64,000 bases of DNA from Siphonodentalium dalli. Its lineage: Eukaryota > Mollusca > Scaphopoda > Gadilida > Siphonodentaliidae. The notes beneath the pieces are model-generated. The model did not search any database, had not been told where the DNA came from, and saw only the letters and a list, made by a program, of their open reading frames with translations. The stretch spans positions 271,305,426-271,369,425 of the forward strand of contig CP136063.1 of NCBI GenBank assembly GCA_032622095.1, in the 5' to 3' direction. Position 1 is the stretch's first letter. Each line of letters starts with the position of its first letter. Positions 36,327-50,222 of the stretch are shown piece after piece. The position numbers and the translations under genes were made by a program.

Positions 36327-39300
36327 GTGACAAATAAAGAGAGTTCATTGTTAGTCTATTCCTGGTATGTTACAAATAAAGAACGCTCATTGTTCGTCTA
36401 TTCCTGGTATGTTACAAATAAAGAGCGTTCATCGTTAGTCTATTCCTGGTATGTTACAAATAAAGAACGCTCATTGTTAGTCTATTCCTGGCATGTTACA
36501 CATAAAGAGCGTTCTCGTTAGTCTATTCCAGGTATGTTACAAATAAAGAACGCTCATTGTTCGTATATTCCTGGTATGTTACAAATAAAGAACACTCATT
36601 GTTAGTCTATTCCTGGTATGTTATAAATACAGAGCGTTCATTGTTAGTCTATTCCTGATATATTACACATACAGAACGCTCATTGTTAGTCTTACTCCTG
36701 GTATGTTACAAATACAGAACGCTCATTGTTAGTCTTACTCCTGGTATGTTACAAATCAAGAACGTTCATTGTTAGTCTTACTCCTGGTATGTGACAAATA
36801 AAGAGAGTTCATTGTTAGTCTATTCCTGGTATGTTACAAATAAAGAACGCTCATTGTTAGTCTATTCCTGGATTGTAACCAACAAAGAACGTCTATTGTT
36901 AGTCTTATTCATGGTATGTTACAAATAAAGAACGCTCATTGTTAGTCTATTACTGGTATGTTACAAATAAAGAGCGTTCATCGTTAGTCTATAGCTGGTA
37001 TGTTAAAAATAAAGAACGCTCATTGTTAGTCTATTTCTGGTATGTTACAAATAAAGAGCGATCATTGCTAGTCTATTCCAGGTATGTTACAAATAAAGAA
37101 CGTTTATTGCTAATCTTATTCCTGGTATGTTACAAATAAAGAACGCTCATTTTTAGTTTTATTCCTGGTATGTTACAAATAAAGAGCGTTCATTGTTAGT
37201 CTATTCCTGGTATGTTACAAATAAAGAGCGTTTATTGTTTGTCTATTCCTGGTATGTAACCAACAAAGAACGTCCATTGTTAGTCTTATTCCTGGTATGT
37301 TACACATAAAGAGCGTTCATTGTTAGTATATTCATTGTTTGTTACCAATAAAGACCGTTCATTGTTAGTCTTATTCCTGGTATGTTACAAATAAATAACG
37401 CTCATTGTTAGTCTATTCCCGGTGTGTTACAAACAAAGAGCGTTCATTGTTAGTCTATACCTGGTATGATACAAATAAAGAGCGTTCATTGTTAGTCTAC
37501 TCATTGTATATTACCAATAAAGAGCGTTCCTTGTTTGAAAATTCATGGTATGTTACAAATAAAGAACGCTCATTGTTAGTCTATTCCTGGTATGTTACAA
37601 ATAAAGAACGCTCATTGTTAGTCTATTCCTGGTTTGTTACAAATAAGGAACGCTCATTGTTCGTCTATTCATGGTATGTTACAAATAAAGAGCGTTCATC
37701 GTTAGTCTATTCCTGGTATGTTACAAATAAAGAACGCTCATTGTTAGTCTATTCCTGGTATGTTACAAATAAAGAGCGTTCATCGTTAGTCTATTCCTGG
37801 TATGTTACAAATAAAGAACGCTCATTGATTGTCTATTCCTGGTATGTTACAAATAAAGAACACTCATTGTTAGTCTATTCCTGGTATGTTATAAATAAAG
37901 AGCGTTCATTGTTAGTCTATTCATGATATATTACACATAAAGAACGCTCATTGTTAGTCTTACTCCTGGTATGTTACAAATAAAGAACGCTCATTGTTAG
38001 TCTTACTCCTGGTATGTTACAAATAAAGAGCGTTCATTGTTAGTCTTACTCCTGGTATGTTACAAATAAAGAGAGTTCATTGTTAGTCTATTCCTGGTAT
38101 GTTACAAATAAAGAACCCTCATTGTTAGTCTATTCCTGGATTGTAACCAACAAAGAACGTCCATTGTTAGTCTTATTCATGGTATGTTACAAATAAAGAA
38201 CGCTCATTGTTAGTCTATTCCTGGTATGTTACAAATAAAGAGCGTTCATCGTTAGTCTATTCCTGGTATGTTACAAATAAAGAACGCTCATTGTTAGTCT
38301 ATTCCTGGTATGTTACAAATAAAGAGCGTTCATCGTTAGTCTATTCCTGGTATGTTACAAATAAAGAACGCTCATTGTTTGTCTATTCCTGGTATGTTAC
38401 AAATAAAGAACGCTCACCGTTAGTCTATTCCTGGTATGTTATAAATAAAGAGCGTTTATTGTTAGTCTATTCCTCGTTTGTTATAAATAAAGAGCTTTCA
38501 TTGTTAGTCTATTCCTGATATATTACACATAAAGAACGCTCATTGTTAGTATTACTCCTGGTATGTTACAAATAAAGAGCGTTCATTGTTAGTCTTACTC
38601 CTGGTATGTTTCAAATAAAGAATGTTCATTGTTAGTCTATTCCTGGTATGTTACACACAAAGAGCGTTCATTGTCAGTCTACTCATTGTATATTACCAAT
38701 AAAGAGCGTCCCTTGTTAGTATATTCATGGTATGTTACAAATAAAGATCGTTCATTGTTAGTCTTATTCCTGGTATGTTACAAATAAAGAGCGTTCATTG
38801 TTAGTCTTACACATTGTATGTTACAAATAAAGAGCGTTCACTGTTAGTCACCTCCTGACAAATAACCAATACTGAGCGTTCATTGTTAGTCTATTCCTGG
38901 TATGTTACCAATAAAGATCATTCATTGTTAGTCTTATTCCTGTGATGTTACAAATAAAGAGCGTTAATTGTTAGTCTATTCTTGGTATGTTACAAATAAA
39001 GAGCGTTCATTGTTAGTCTTACTCCTGGTATGTTACAAATAAAGAACGCTCATTGTTAGTCTATTCCTGGTATGTTATAAATAAAGAGCGTTCCTTGTTA
39101 GTATATTCATGGTATGTTACAAATGAAGATCGTGCATTGTTAGTCTTATTCCTGGTATGTTACACATAAAGAGCGTTCAGTGTTAGTCTACTCATTGTAT
39201 ATTACCAATAAAGAGCGTTCCTTGTTAGAAAATTCATGGTATGTTACAAATAAAGATCGTTCATTGTTAGTCTTATTCCTGGTATGTTACAAATAAAGAA

Positions 39301-39925
39301 CGCTCATTGTTAGTCTATTCCTGGTATGTTACAAATAAAGAGCGTTAATTGTTAGTCTATTCCTGGTATGTAACCAACAAGGAACGTCCATTGTTAGTCT
39401 TACTCCTGGTATGTTACAAATAAAGAACGCTCATTGTTATATAGTCTATTCCTGGTATGTTACAAATAAAGAGCGTTCATTGTTAGTCTTACTCCTGGTA
39501 TGTTACAAATAAAGATCGCTCATTGTTAGTCTATTCCAGGTATGTTACAAATAAAGAACGTTTATTGCTAATCTTATTCCTGGTATGTTACAAATAAAGA
39601 ACGCTCATTGTTAGTTTTTTTTCTGGTATGTTACAAATAAAGAGCGTTCTCGTTAGTCTATTCCAGGTATGTTACAAATAAAGAACGCTCATTGTTTGTC
39701 TATTCCTGGTATGTTACAAATAAAGAACACTCATTGTTAGTCTATTCCAGGTATGTTATAAATAAAGAGCGTTCATTGTTAGTCTATTCCTGATATATTA
39801 CACATAAAGAACGCTCATTGTTAGTCTTACTCCTGGTATGTTACAAATAAATAACGCTCATTGTTAGTCTTTCTCCTGGTATGTTACAAATCAAGAACGT
39901 TCATTGTTAGTCTTACTCCTGGTAT
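36327..39925 (+). repeat. HOR unit 10, type A1a, canonical 3,599 bp
   Basis: Landmarks are A 36327, B 36939, C 37405 and D 38207 (D2). The T5 marker is at 36262. Block B contains TATTTCTGG near 37035, otherwise seen only in unit 12 (near 44177), 7,142 bp away. GATCGCTC near 39513 looks private. Confidence 0.93.
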
Positions 39926-42845
39926 GTGACAAATAAAGAGAGTTCATTGTTAGTCTATTCCTGGTATGTTACAAATAAAGAACGCTCATTGTTCGTCTAT
40001 TCCTGGTATGTTACAAATAAAGAGCGTTCATCATTAGTCTATTCCTGGTATGTTACAAATAAAGAACGCTCATTGTTAGTCTATTCCTGGCATGTTACAC
40101 ATACAGAGCGTTCTCGTTAGTCTATTCCAGGTATGTTACAAATAAAGAACGCTCATTGTTCGTATATTCCTGGTATGTTACAAATAAAGAACACTCATTG
40201 TTAGTCTATTCCTGGTATGTTATAAATACAGAGCGTTCATTGTTAGTCTATTCCTGATATATTACACATACAGAACGCTCATTGTTAGTCTTACTCCTGG
40301 TATGTTACAAATACAGAACGCTCATTGTTAGTCTTACTCCTGGTATGTTACAAATCAAGAACGTTCATTGTTAGTCTTACTCCTGGTATGTGACAAATAA
40401 AGAGAGTTCATTGTTAGTCTATTCCTGGTATGTTACAAATAAAGAACGCTCATTGTTAGTCTATTCCTGGATTGTAACCAACAAAGAACGTCTATTGTTA
40501 GTCTTATTCATGGTATGTTACAAATAAAGAACGCTCATTGTTAGTCTATTACTGGTATGTTACAAATAAAGAGCGTTCATCGTTAGTCTATAGCTGGTAT
40601 GTTAAAAATAAAGAACGCTCATTGTTAGTCTATTCCTGGTATGTTACAAATAAAGAGCGTTCATCGTTAGTCTATTCCTGGTATGTTACAAATAAAGAAC
40701 GCTCATTACTCATAAAGAACGCTCATTGTTAGTCTTACTCCTGGTATGTTACAAATAAAGAGCGTTCATTGTTAGTCTTACTCCTGGTATGTTACAAATA
40801 CAGAATGTTCATTGTTAGTCTATTCCTGGTATGTTACAAATCAAGAGCGTTCATTGTTAGTCTATTCCTGTTATGTTACAAATAAAGAACGCTCATTGTT
40901 ATATAGTCTATTCCTAGTATGTTACAAATAAAGAGCGTTCATTGTTAGTCTTACTCCTGGTATGTTACAAATAAAGAGCGTTCATTGTTAGTCTTACTCC
41001 TGGTATGTTACAAATACAGAATGTTCATTGTTAGTCTATTCCTGGTATGTTACAAATCAAGAGCGTTCATTCTTAGTCTATTCCTGTTATGTTACAAATA
41101 AAGAACGCTCAATGTTATATAGTCTATTCCTAGTATGTTACAAATAAAGAGCGTTCATTGTTAGTCTTACTCCTGGTATGTTACAAATAAAGAACGCTCA
41201 TTGTTAGTCTATTCCTGGTATGTTATAAATAAAGAGCGTTCATTGTTAGTCTTACTTCTGGTATGTTACCAATACAGAACGCTCATTGTTAGTCTTATTC
41301 CTGGTATGTTACAAATAAAGAGCGTTCATTGTTAGTCTATTCCAGGTATGTTACCAATAAAGCTCATTCATTGTTAGTCTTATTCCTGTGATGTTACAAA
41401 TAAAGAGCGTTCATTGTTAGTCTATTCCTGATATATTACACATACAGAACGCTCATTGTTAGTCTTACTCCTGGTATGTTACAAATACAGAACGCTCATT
41501 GTTAGTCTTACTCCTGGTATGTTACAAATCAAGAACGTTCATTGTTAGTCTTACTCCTGGTATGTGACAAATAAAGAGAGTTCATTGTTAGTCTATTCCT
41601 GGTATGTTACAAATAAAGAACGCTCATTGTTAGTCTATTCCTGGATTGTAACCAACAAAGAACGTCTATTGTTAGTCTTATTCATGGTATGTTACAAATA
41701 AAGAACGCTCATTGTTAGTCTATTACTGGTATGTTACAAATAAAGAGCGTTCATCGTTAGTCTATAGCTGGTATGTTAAAAATAAAGAACGCTCATTGTT
41801 AGTCTATTCCTGGTATGTTACAAATAAAGAGCGATCATTGCTAGTCTATTCCAGGTATGTTACAAATAAAGAACGTTTATTGCTAATCTTATTCCTGGTA
41901 TGTTACAAATAAAGAACGCTCATTTTTAGTTTTATTCCTGGTATGTTACAAATAAAGAGCGTTCATTGTTAGTCTATTCCTGGTATGTTACAAATAAAGA
42001 GCGTTTATTGTTTGTCTATTCCTGGTATGTAACCAACCAAGAACGTCCATTGTTAGTCTTATTCCTGGTATGTTACACATAAAGAGCGTTCATTGTTAGT
42101 ATATTCATTGTTTGTTACCAATAAAGACCGTTCATTGTTAGTCTTATTCCTGGTATGTTACAAATAAATAACGCTCATTGTTAGACTATTCCCGGTGTGT
42201 TACAAACAAAGAGCGTTCATTGTTAGTCTATACCTGGTATGATACAAATAAAGAGCGTTCATTGTTAGTCTACTCATTGTATATTACCAATAAAGAGCGT
42301 TCCTTGTTTGAAAATTCATGGTATGTTACAAATAAAGAACGCTCATTGTTAGTCTATTCCTGGTATGTTACAAATAAAGAACGCTCATTGTTAGTCTATT
42401 CCTGGTTTGTTACAAATAAGGAACGCTCATTGTTCGTCTATTCATGGTATGTTACAAATAAAGAGCGTTCATCGTTAGTCTATTCCTGGTATGTTACAAA
42501 TAAAGAACGCTCATTGTTAGTCTATTCCTGGTATGTTACAAATAAAGAGCGTTCATCGTTAGTCTATTCCTGGTATGTTACAAATAAAGAACGCTCATTG
42601 ATTGTCTATTCCTGGTATGTTACAAATAAAGAACACTCATTGTTAGTCTATTCCTGGTATGTTATAAATAAAGAGCGTTCATTGTTAGTCTATTCATGAT
42701 ATATTACACATAAAGAACGCTCATTGTTAGTCTTACTCCTGGTATGTTACAAATAAAGAACGCTCATTGTTAGTCTTACTCCTGGTATGTTACAAATAAA
42801 GAGCGTTCATTGTTAGTCTTACTCCTGGTATGTTACAAATAAAGA

Positions 42846-42872
42846 GAGTTCATTGTTAGTCTATTCCAGGTA
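42846..42872 (+). other. Recombination junction J: C end joined to post-A sequence (copy 1)
   Basis: After the GAGAGTTCATTGTTAGTC monomer the expected TATTCCTGG...GAACCCTC is replaced by TATTCCAGG...GTTCGTATATTCC, the sequence that normally follows block A. It lies 683 bp after C. The same junction at the same distance recurs at about 53143-53169 and 59019-59045. Confidence 0.85.
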
Positions 42873-43249
42873 TGTTACAAATAAAGAACGCTCATTGTTC
42901 GTATATTCCTGGTATGTTACAAATAAAGAACACTCATTGTTAGTCTATTCCTGGTATGTTATAAATACAGAGCGTTCATTGTTAGTCTATTCCTGATATA
43001 TTACACATACAGAACGCTCATTGTTAGTCTTACTCCTGGTATGTTACAAATACAGAACGCTCATTGTTAGTCTTACTCCTGGTATGTTACAAATCAAGAA
43101 CGTTCATTGTTAGTCTTACTCCTGGTATGTGACAAATAAAGAGAGTTCATTGTTAGTCTATTCCTGGTATGTTACAAATAAAGAACGCTCATTGTTAGTC
43201 TATTCCTGGATTGTAACCAACAAAGAACGTCTATTGTTAGTCTTATTCA

Positions 43250-43290
43250 TGGTATGTTACAAATAAAGAACGCTCATTGTTAGTCTATTC
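43250..43290 (+). other. Recombination junction: pre-B sequence joined to pre-A sequence
   Basis: Where block B would begin (GTTAGTCTATTACTGG), the sequence reads GTTAGTCTATTCCAGG then TATGTTATAAATA, which belongs about 180 bp before an A landmark. The result is the A block at 43469. Upstream it has the A2-like CATTGTTAGTCTTTC (no T5 marker, no TTGTAAATA), but inside it has the A1-like CATAAAGAG, so it is a hybrid. Confidence 0.82.
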
Positions 43291-43468
43291 CAGGTATGTT
43301 ATAAATAAAGAGCGTTCATTGTTAGTCTATTCCTGATATATTACACATAAAGAACGCTCATTGTTAGTCTTACTCCTGGTATGTTACAAATAAATAACGC
43401 TCATTGTTAGTCTTTCTCCTGGTATGTTACAAATCAAGAACGTTCATTGTTAGTCTTACTCCTGGTAT

Positions 43469-46400
43469 GTGACAAATAAAGAGAGTTCATTGTTAGTCTA
43501 TTCCTGGTATGTTACAAATAAAGAACGCTCATTGTTCGTCTATTCCTGGTATGTTACAAATAAAGAGCGTTCATCGTTAGTCTATTCCTGGTATGTTACA
43601 AATAAAGAACGCTCATTGTTAGTCTATTCCTGGCATGTTACACATAAAGAGCGTTCTCGTTAGTCTATTCCAGGTATGTTACAAATAAAGAACGCTCATT
43701 GTTCGTATATTCCTGGTATGTTACAAATAAAGAACACTCATTGTTAGTCTATTCCTGGTATGTTATAAATACAGAGCGTTCATTGTTAGTCTATTCCTGA
43801 TATATTACACATACAGAACGCTCATTGTTAGTCTTACTCCTGGTATGTTACAAATACAGAACGCTCATTGTTAGTCTTACTCCTGGTATGTTACAAATCA
43901 AGAACGTTCATTGTTAGTCTTACTCCTGGTATGTGACAAATAAAGAGAGTTCATTGTTAGTCTATTCCTGGTATGTTACAAATAAAGAACGCTCATTGTT
44001 AGTCTATTCCTGGATTGTAACCAACAAAGAACGTCTATTGTTAGTCTTATTCATGGTATGTTACAAATAAAGAACGCTCATTGTTAGTCTATTACTGGTA
44101 TGTTACAAATAAAGAGCGTTCATCGTTAGTCTATAGCTGGTATGTTAAAAATAAAGAACGCTCATTGTTAGTCTATTTCTGGTATGTTACAAATAAAGAG
44201 CGATCATTGCTAGTCTATTCCAGGTATGTTACAAATAAAGAACGTTTATTGCTAATCTTATTCCTGGTATGTTACAAATAAAGAACGCTCATTTTTAGTT
44301 TTATTCCTGGTATGTTACAAATAAAGAGCGTTCATTGTTAGTCTATTCCTGGTATGTTACAAATAAAGAGCGTTTATTGTTTGTCTATTCCTGGTATGTA
44401 ACCAACAAAGAACGTCCATTGTTAGTCTTATTCCTGGTATGTTACACATAAAGAGCGTTCATTGTTAGTATATTCATTGTTTGTTACCAATAAAGACCGT
44501 TCATTGTTAGTCTTATTCCTGGTATGTTACAAATAAATAACGCTCATTGTTAGTCTATTCCCGGTGTGTTACAAACAAAGAGCGTTCATTGTTAGTCTAT
44601 ACCTGGTATGATACAAATAAAGAGCGTTCATTGTTAGTCTACTCATTGTATATTACCAATAAAGAGCGTTCCTTGTTTGAAAATTCATGGTATGTTACAA
44701 ATAAAGAACGCTCATTGTTAGTCTATTCCTGGTATGTTACAAATAAAGAACGCTCATTGTTAGTCTATTCCTGGTTTGTTACAAATAAGGAACGCTCATT
44801 GTTCGTCTATTCATGGTATGTTACAAATAAAGAGCGTTCATCGTTAGTCTATTCCTGGTATGTTACAAATAAAGAACGCTCATTGTTAGTCTATTCCTGG
44901 TATGTTACAAATAAAGAGCGTTCATCGTTAGTCTATTCCTGGTATGTTACAAATAAAGAACGCTCATTGATTGTCTATTCCTGGTATGTTACAAATAAAG
45001 AACACTCATTGTTAGTCTATTCCTGGTATGTTATAAATAAAGAGCGTTCATTGTTAGTCTATTCATGATATATTACACATAAAGAACGCTCATTGTTAGT
45101 CTTACTCCTGGTATGTTACAAATAAAGAACGCTCATTGTTAGTCTTACTCCTGGTATGTTACAAATAAAGAGCGTTCATTGTTAGTCTTACTCCTGGTAT
45201 GTTACAAATAAAGAGAGTTCATTGTTAGTCTATTCCTGGTATGTTACAAATAAAGAACCCTCATTGTTAGTCTATTCCTGGATTGTAACCAACAAAGAAC
45301 GTCCATTGTTAGTCTTATTCATGGTATGTTACAAATAAAGAACGCTCATTGTTAGTCTATTCCTGGTATGTTACAAATAAAGAGCGTTCATCGTTAGTCT
45401 ATTCCTGGTATGTTACAAATAAAGAACGCTCATTGTTAGTCTATTCCTGGTATGTTACAAATAAAGAGCGTTCATCGTTAGTCTATTCCTGGTATGTTAC
45501 AAATAACGAACGCTCATTGTTTGTCTATTCCTGGTATGTTACAAATAAAGAACGCTCACCGTTAGTCTATTCCTGGTATGTTATAAATAAAGAGCGTTTA
45601 TTGTTAGTCTATTCCTCGTTTGTTATAAATAAAGAGCTTTCATTGTTAGTCTATTCCTGATATATTACACATAAAGAACGCTCATTGTTAGTATTACTCC
45701 TGGTATGTTACAAATAAAGAGCGTTCATTGTTAGTCTTACTCCTGGTATGTTTCAAATAAAGAATGTTCATTGTTAGTCTATTCCTGGTATGTTACACAC
45801 AAAGAGCGTTCATTGTCAGTCTACTCATTGTATATTACCAATAAAGAGCGTCCCTTGTTAGTATATTCATGGTATGTTACAAATAAAGATCGTTCATTGT
45901 TAGTCTTATTCCTGGTATGTTACAAATAAAGAGCGTTCATTGTTAGTCTTACACATTGTATGTTACAAATAAAGAGCGTTCACTGTTAGTCACCTCCTGA
46001 CAAATAACCAATACTGAGCGTTCATTGTTAGTCTATTCCTGGTATGTTACCAATAAAGATCATTCATTGTTAGTCTTATTCCTGTGATGTTACAAATAAA
46101 GAGCGTTAATTGTTAGTCTATTCTTGGTATGTTACAAATAAAGAGCGTTCATTGTTAGTCTTACTCCTGGTATGTTACAAATAAAGAACGCTCATTGTTA
46201 GTCTATTCCTGGTATGTTATAAATAAAGAGCGTTCCTTGTTAGTATATTCATGGTATGTTACAAATGAAGATCGTGCATTGTTAGTCTTATTCCTGGTAT
46301 GTTACACATAAAGAGCGTTCAGTGTTAGTCTACTCATTGTATATTACCAATACAGAGCGTTCCTTGTTAGAAAATTCATGGTATGTTACAAATAAAGATC

Positions 46401-47067
46401 GTTCATTGTTAGTCTTATTCCTGGTATGTTACAAATAAAGAACGCTCATTGTTAGTCTATTCCTGGTATGTTACAAATAAAGAGCGTTAATTGTTAGTCT
46501 ATTCCTGGTATGTAACCAACAAGGAACGTCCATTGTTAGTCTTACTCCTGGTATGTTACAAATAAAGAACGCTCATTGTTATATAGTCTATTCCTGGTAT
46601 GTTACAAATAAAGAGCGTTCATTGTTAGTCTTACTCCTGGTATGTTACAAATAAAGAACGCTCATTGTTAGTCTATTCCAGGTATGTTACAAATAAAGAA
46701 CGTTTATTGCTAATCTTATTCCTGGTATGTTACAAATAAAGAACGCTCATTGTTAGTTTTTTTTCTGGTATGTTACAAATAAAGAGCGTTCTCGTTAGTC
46801 TATTCCAGGTATGTTACAAATAAAGAACGCTCATTGTTTGTCTATTCCTGGTATGTTACAAATAAAGAACACTCATTGTTAGTCTATTCCAGGTATGTTA
46901 TAAATAAAGAGCGTTCATTGTTAGTCTATTCCTGATATATTACACATAAAGAACGCTCATTGTTAGTCTTACTCCTGGTATGTTACAAATAAATAACGCT
47001 CATTGTTAGTCTTTCTCCTGGTATGTTACAAATCAAGAACGTTCATTGTTAGTCTTACTCCTGGTAT
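43469..47067 (+). repeat. HOR unit 12, hybrid A1-like, 3,599 bp
   Basis: Landmarks are A 43469, B 44081, C 44547 and D 45349 with canonical spacing. TATTTCTGG ties it to unit 10. Its D block carries AAATAACGAACG, shared with units 13 and 14. AATACAGAGCG near 46349 looks private. It precedes a run of A2 units only. Confidence 0.92.
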
Positions 47068-50000
47068 GTGACAAATAAAGAGAGTTCATTGTTAGTCTAT
47101 TCCTGGTATGTTACAAATAAAGAACGCTCATTGTTCGTCTATTCCTGGTATGTTACAAATAAAGAGCGTTCATCATTAGTCTATTCCTGGTATGTTACAA
47201 ATAAAGAACGCTCATTGTTAGTCTATTCCTGGCATGTTACACATACAGAGCGTTCTCGTTAGTCTATTCCAGGTATGTTACAAATAAAGAACGCTCATTG
47301 TTCGTATATTCCTGGTATGTTACAAATAAAGAACACTCATTGTTAGTCTATTCCTGGTATGTTATAAATACAGAGCGTTCATTGTTAGTCTATTCCTGAT
47401 ATATTACACATACAGAACGCTCATTGTTAGTCTTACTCCTGGTATGTTACAAATACAGAACGCTCATTGTTAGTCTTACTCCTGGTATGTTACAAATCAA
47501 GAACGTTCATTGTTAGTCTTACTCCTGGTATGTGACAAATAAAGAGAGTTCATTGTTAGTCTATTCCTGGTATGTTACAAATAAAGAACGCTCATTGTTA
47601 GTCTATTCCTGGATTGTAACCAACAAAGAACGTCTATTGTTAGTCTTATTCATGGTATGTTACAAATAAAGAACGCTCATTGTTAGTCTATTACTGGTAT
47701 GTTACAAATAAAGAGCGTTCATCGTTAGTCTATAGCTGGTATGTTAAAAATAAAGAACGCTCATTGTTAGTCTATTCCTGGTATGTTACAAATAAAGAGC
47801 GTTCATCGTTAGTCTATTCCTGGTATGTTACAAATAAAGAACGCTCATTACTCATAAAGAACGCTCATTGTTAGTCTTACTCCTGGTATGTTACAAATAA
47901 AGAGCGTTCATTGTTAGTCTTACTCCTGGTATGTTACAAATACAGAATGTTCATTGTTAGTCTATTCATGGTATGTTACAAATAAAGAGCGTTCATCGTT
48001 AGTCTATTCCTGGTATGTTACAAATAAAGAACGCTCATTGTTAGTCTATTCCTGGTATGTTACAAATAAAGAGCGTTCATCGTTAGTCTATTCCTGGTAT
48101 GTTACAAATAAAGAACGCTCATTGATTGTCTATTCCTGGTATGTTACAAATAAAGAACACTCATTGTTAGTCTATTCCTGGTATGTTATAAATAAAGAGC
48201 GTTCATTGTTAGTCTATTCATGATATATTACACATAAAGAACGCTCATTGTTAGTCTTACTCCTGGTATGTTACAAATAAAGAACGCTCATTGTTAGTCT
48301 TACTCCTGGTATGTTACAAATAAAGAGCGTTCATTGTTAGTCTTACTCCTGGTATGTTACAAATAAAGAGAGTTCATTGTTAGTCTATTCCTGGTATGTT
48401 ACAAATAAAGAACCCTCATTGTTAGTCTATTCCTGGATTGTAACCAACAAAGAACGTCCATTGTTAGTCTTATTCATGGTATGTTACAAATAAAGAACGC
48501 TCATTGTTAGTCTATTCCTGGTATGTTACAAATAAAGAGCGTTCATCGTTAGTCTATTCCTGGTATGTTACAAATAAAGAACGCTCATTGTTAGTCTATT
48601 CCTGGTATGTTACAAATAAAGAGCGTTCATCGTTAGTCTATTCCTGGTATGTTACAAATAACGAACGCTCATTGTTTGTCTATTCCTGGTATGTTACAAA
48701 TAAAGAACGCTCACCGTTAGTCTATTCCTGGTATGTTATAAATAAAGAGCGTTTATTGTTAGTCTATTCCTCGTTTGTTATAAATAAAGAGCTTTCATTG
48801 TTAGTCTATTCCTGATATATTACACATAAAGAACGCTCATTGTTAGTATTACTCCTGGTATGTTACAAATAAAGAGCGTTCATTGTTAGTCTTACTCCTG
48901 GTATGTTTCAAATAAAGAATGTTCATTGTTAGTCTATTCCTGGTATGTTACACACAAAGAGCGTTCATTGTCAGTCTACTCATTGTATATTACCAATAAA
49001 GAGCGTCCCTTGTTAGTATATTCATGGTATGTTACAAATAAAGATCGTTCATTGTTAGTCTTATTCCTGGTATGTTACAAATAAAGAGCGTTCATTGTTA
49101 GTCTTACACATTGTATGTTACAAATAAAGAGCGTTCACTGTTAGTCACCTCCTGACAAATAACCAATACTGAGCGTTCATTGTTAGTCTATTCCTGGTAT
49201 GTTACCAATAAAGATCATTCATTGTTAGTCTTATTCCTGTGATGTTACAAATAAAGAGCGTTAATTGTTAGTCTATTCTTGGTATGTTACAAATAAAGAG
49301 CGTTCATTGTTAGTCTTACTCCTGGTATGTTACAAATAAAGAACGCTCATTGTTAGTCTATTCCTGGTATGTTATAAATAAAGAGCGTTCCTTGTTAGTA
49401 TATTCATGGTATGTTACAAATGAAGATCGTGCATTGTTAGTCTTATTCCTGGTATGTTACACATAAAGAGCGTTCAGTGTTAGTCTACTCATTGTATATT
49501 ACCAATAAAGAGCGTTCCTTGTTAGAAAATTCATGGTATGTTACAAATAAAGATCGTTCATTGTTAGTCTTATTCCTGGTATGTTACAAATAAAGAACGC
49601 TCATTGTTAGTCTATTCCTGGTATGTTACAAATAAAGAGCGTTAATTGTTAGTCTATTCCTGGTATGTAACCAACAAGGAACGTCCATTGTTAGTCTTAC
49701 TCCTGGTATGTTACAAATAAAGAACGCTCATTGTTATATAGTCTATTCCTGGTATGTTACAAATAAAGAGCGTTCATTGTTAGTCTTACTCCTGGTATGT
49801 TACAAATAAAGAACGCTCATTGTTAGTCTATTCCAGGTATGTTACAAATAAAGAACGTTTATTGCTAATCTTATTCCTGGTATGTTACAAATAAAGAACG
49901 CTCATTGTTAGTTTTTTTTCTGGTATGTTACAAATAAAGAGCGTTCTCGTTAGTCTATTCCAGGTATGTTACAAATAAAGAACGCTCATTGTTTGTCTAT

Positions 50001-50222
50001 TCCTGGTATGTTACAAATAAAGAACACTCATTGTTAGTCTATTCCAGGTATGTTATAAATAAAGAGCGTTCATTGTTAGTCTATTCCTGATATATTACAC
50101 ATAAAGAACGCTCATTGTTAGTCTTACTCCTGGTATGTTACAAATAAATAACGCTCATTGTTAGTCTTTCTCCTGGTATGTTACAAATCAAGAACGTTCA
50201 TTGTTAGTCTTACTCCTGGTAT
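47068..50222 (+). repeat. HOR unit 13, type A2, shortened to 3,155 bp
   Basis: Landmarks are A 47068, B 47680 (mini-monomer fusion at 47849 with ACTCAT), a late entry into block C at 47954, and D 48504. The second B and the start of C are missing. D carries AAATAACGAACG, as in units 12 and 14. Confidence 0.92.
47951..47972 (+). other. Recombination junction: A2 insertion joined to interior of block C
   Basis: After AAATACAGAATGTTCATTG the shared GTTAGTCTATTC is followed by ATGGTATG, not CTGGTATG, and then the GAGCGTTCATCG alternation of block C. The crossover lies within the GTCTATTC homology at about 47960-47967. Confidence 0.83.

Larger units (their letters stand above)
39926..43468 (+). 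repeat. HOR unit 11, type A2 (right-hand subfamily), 3,543 bp, no D block
   Basis: Landmarks are A 39926, B 40538, second B 41712 and C 42178, after which the unit jumps twice and never reaches D. It is the leftmost copy of the derived A2 subfamily: ACTCATAAAG at the mini-monomer, CCAGGTATGTTACC near 41342 and AACCAACCAAG near 42033. Unlike units 3, 6 and 9, it keeps block C (C2 form). GTTAGACTATTC at 42182 is private. The first jump is at about 42846-42872 and the second at about 43250-43290. Confidence 0.92.
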
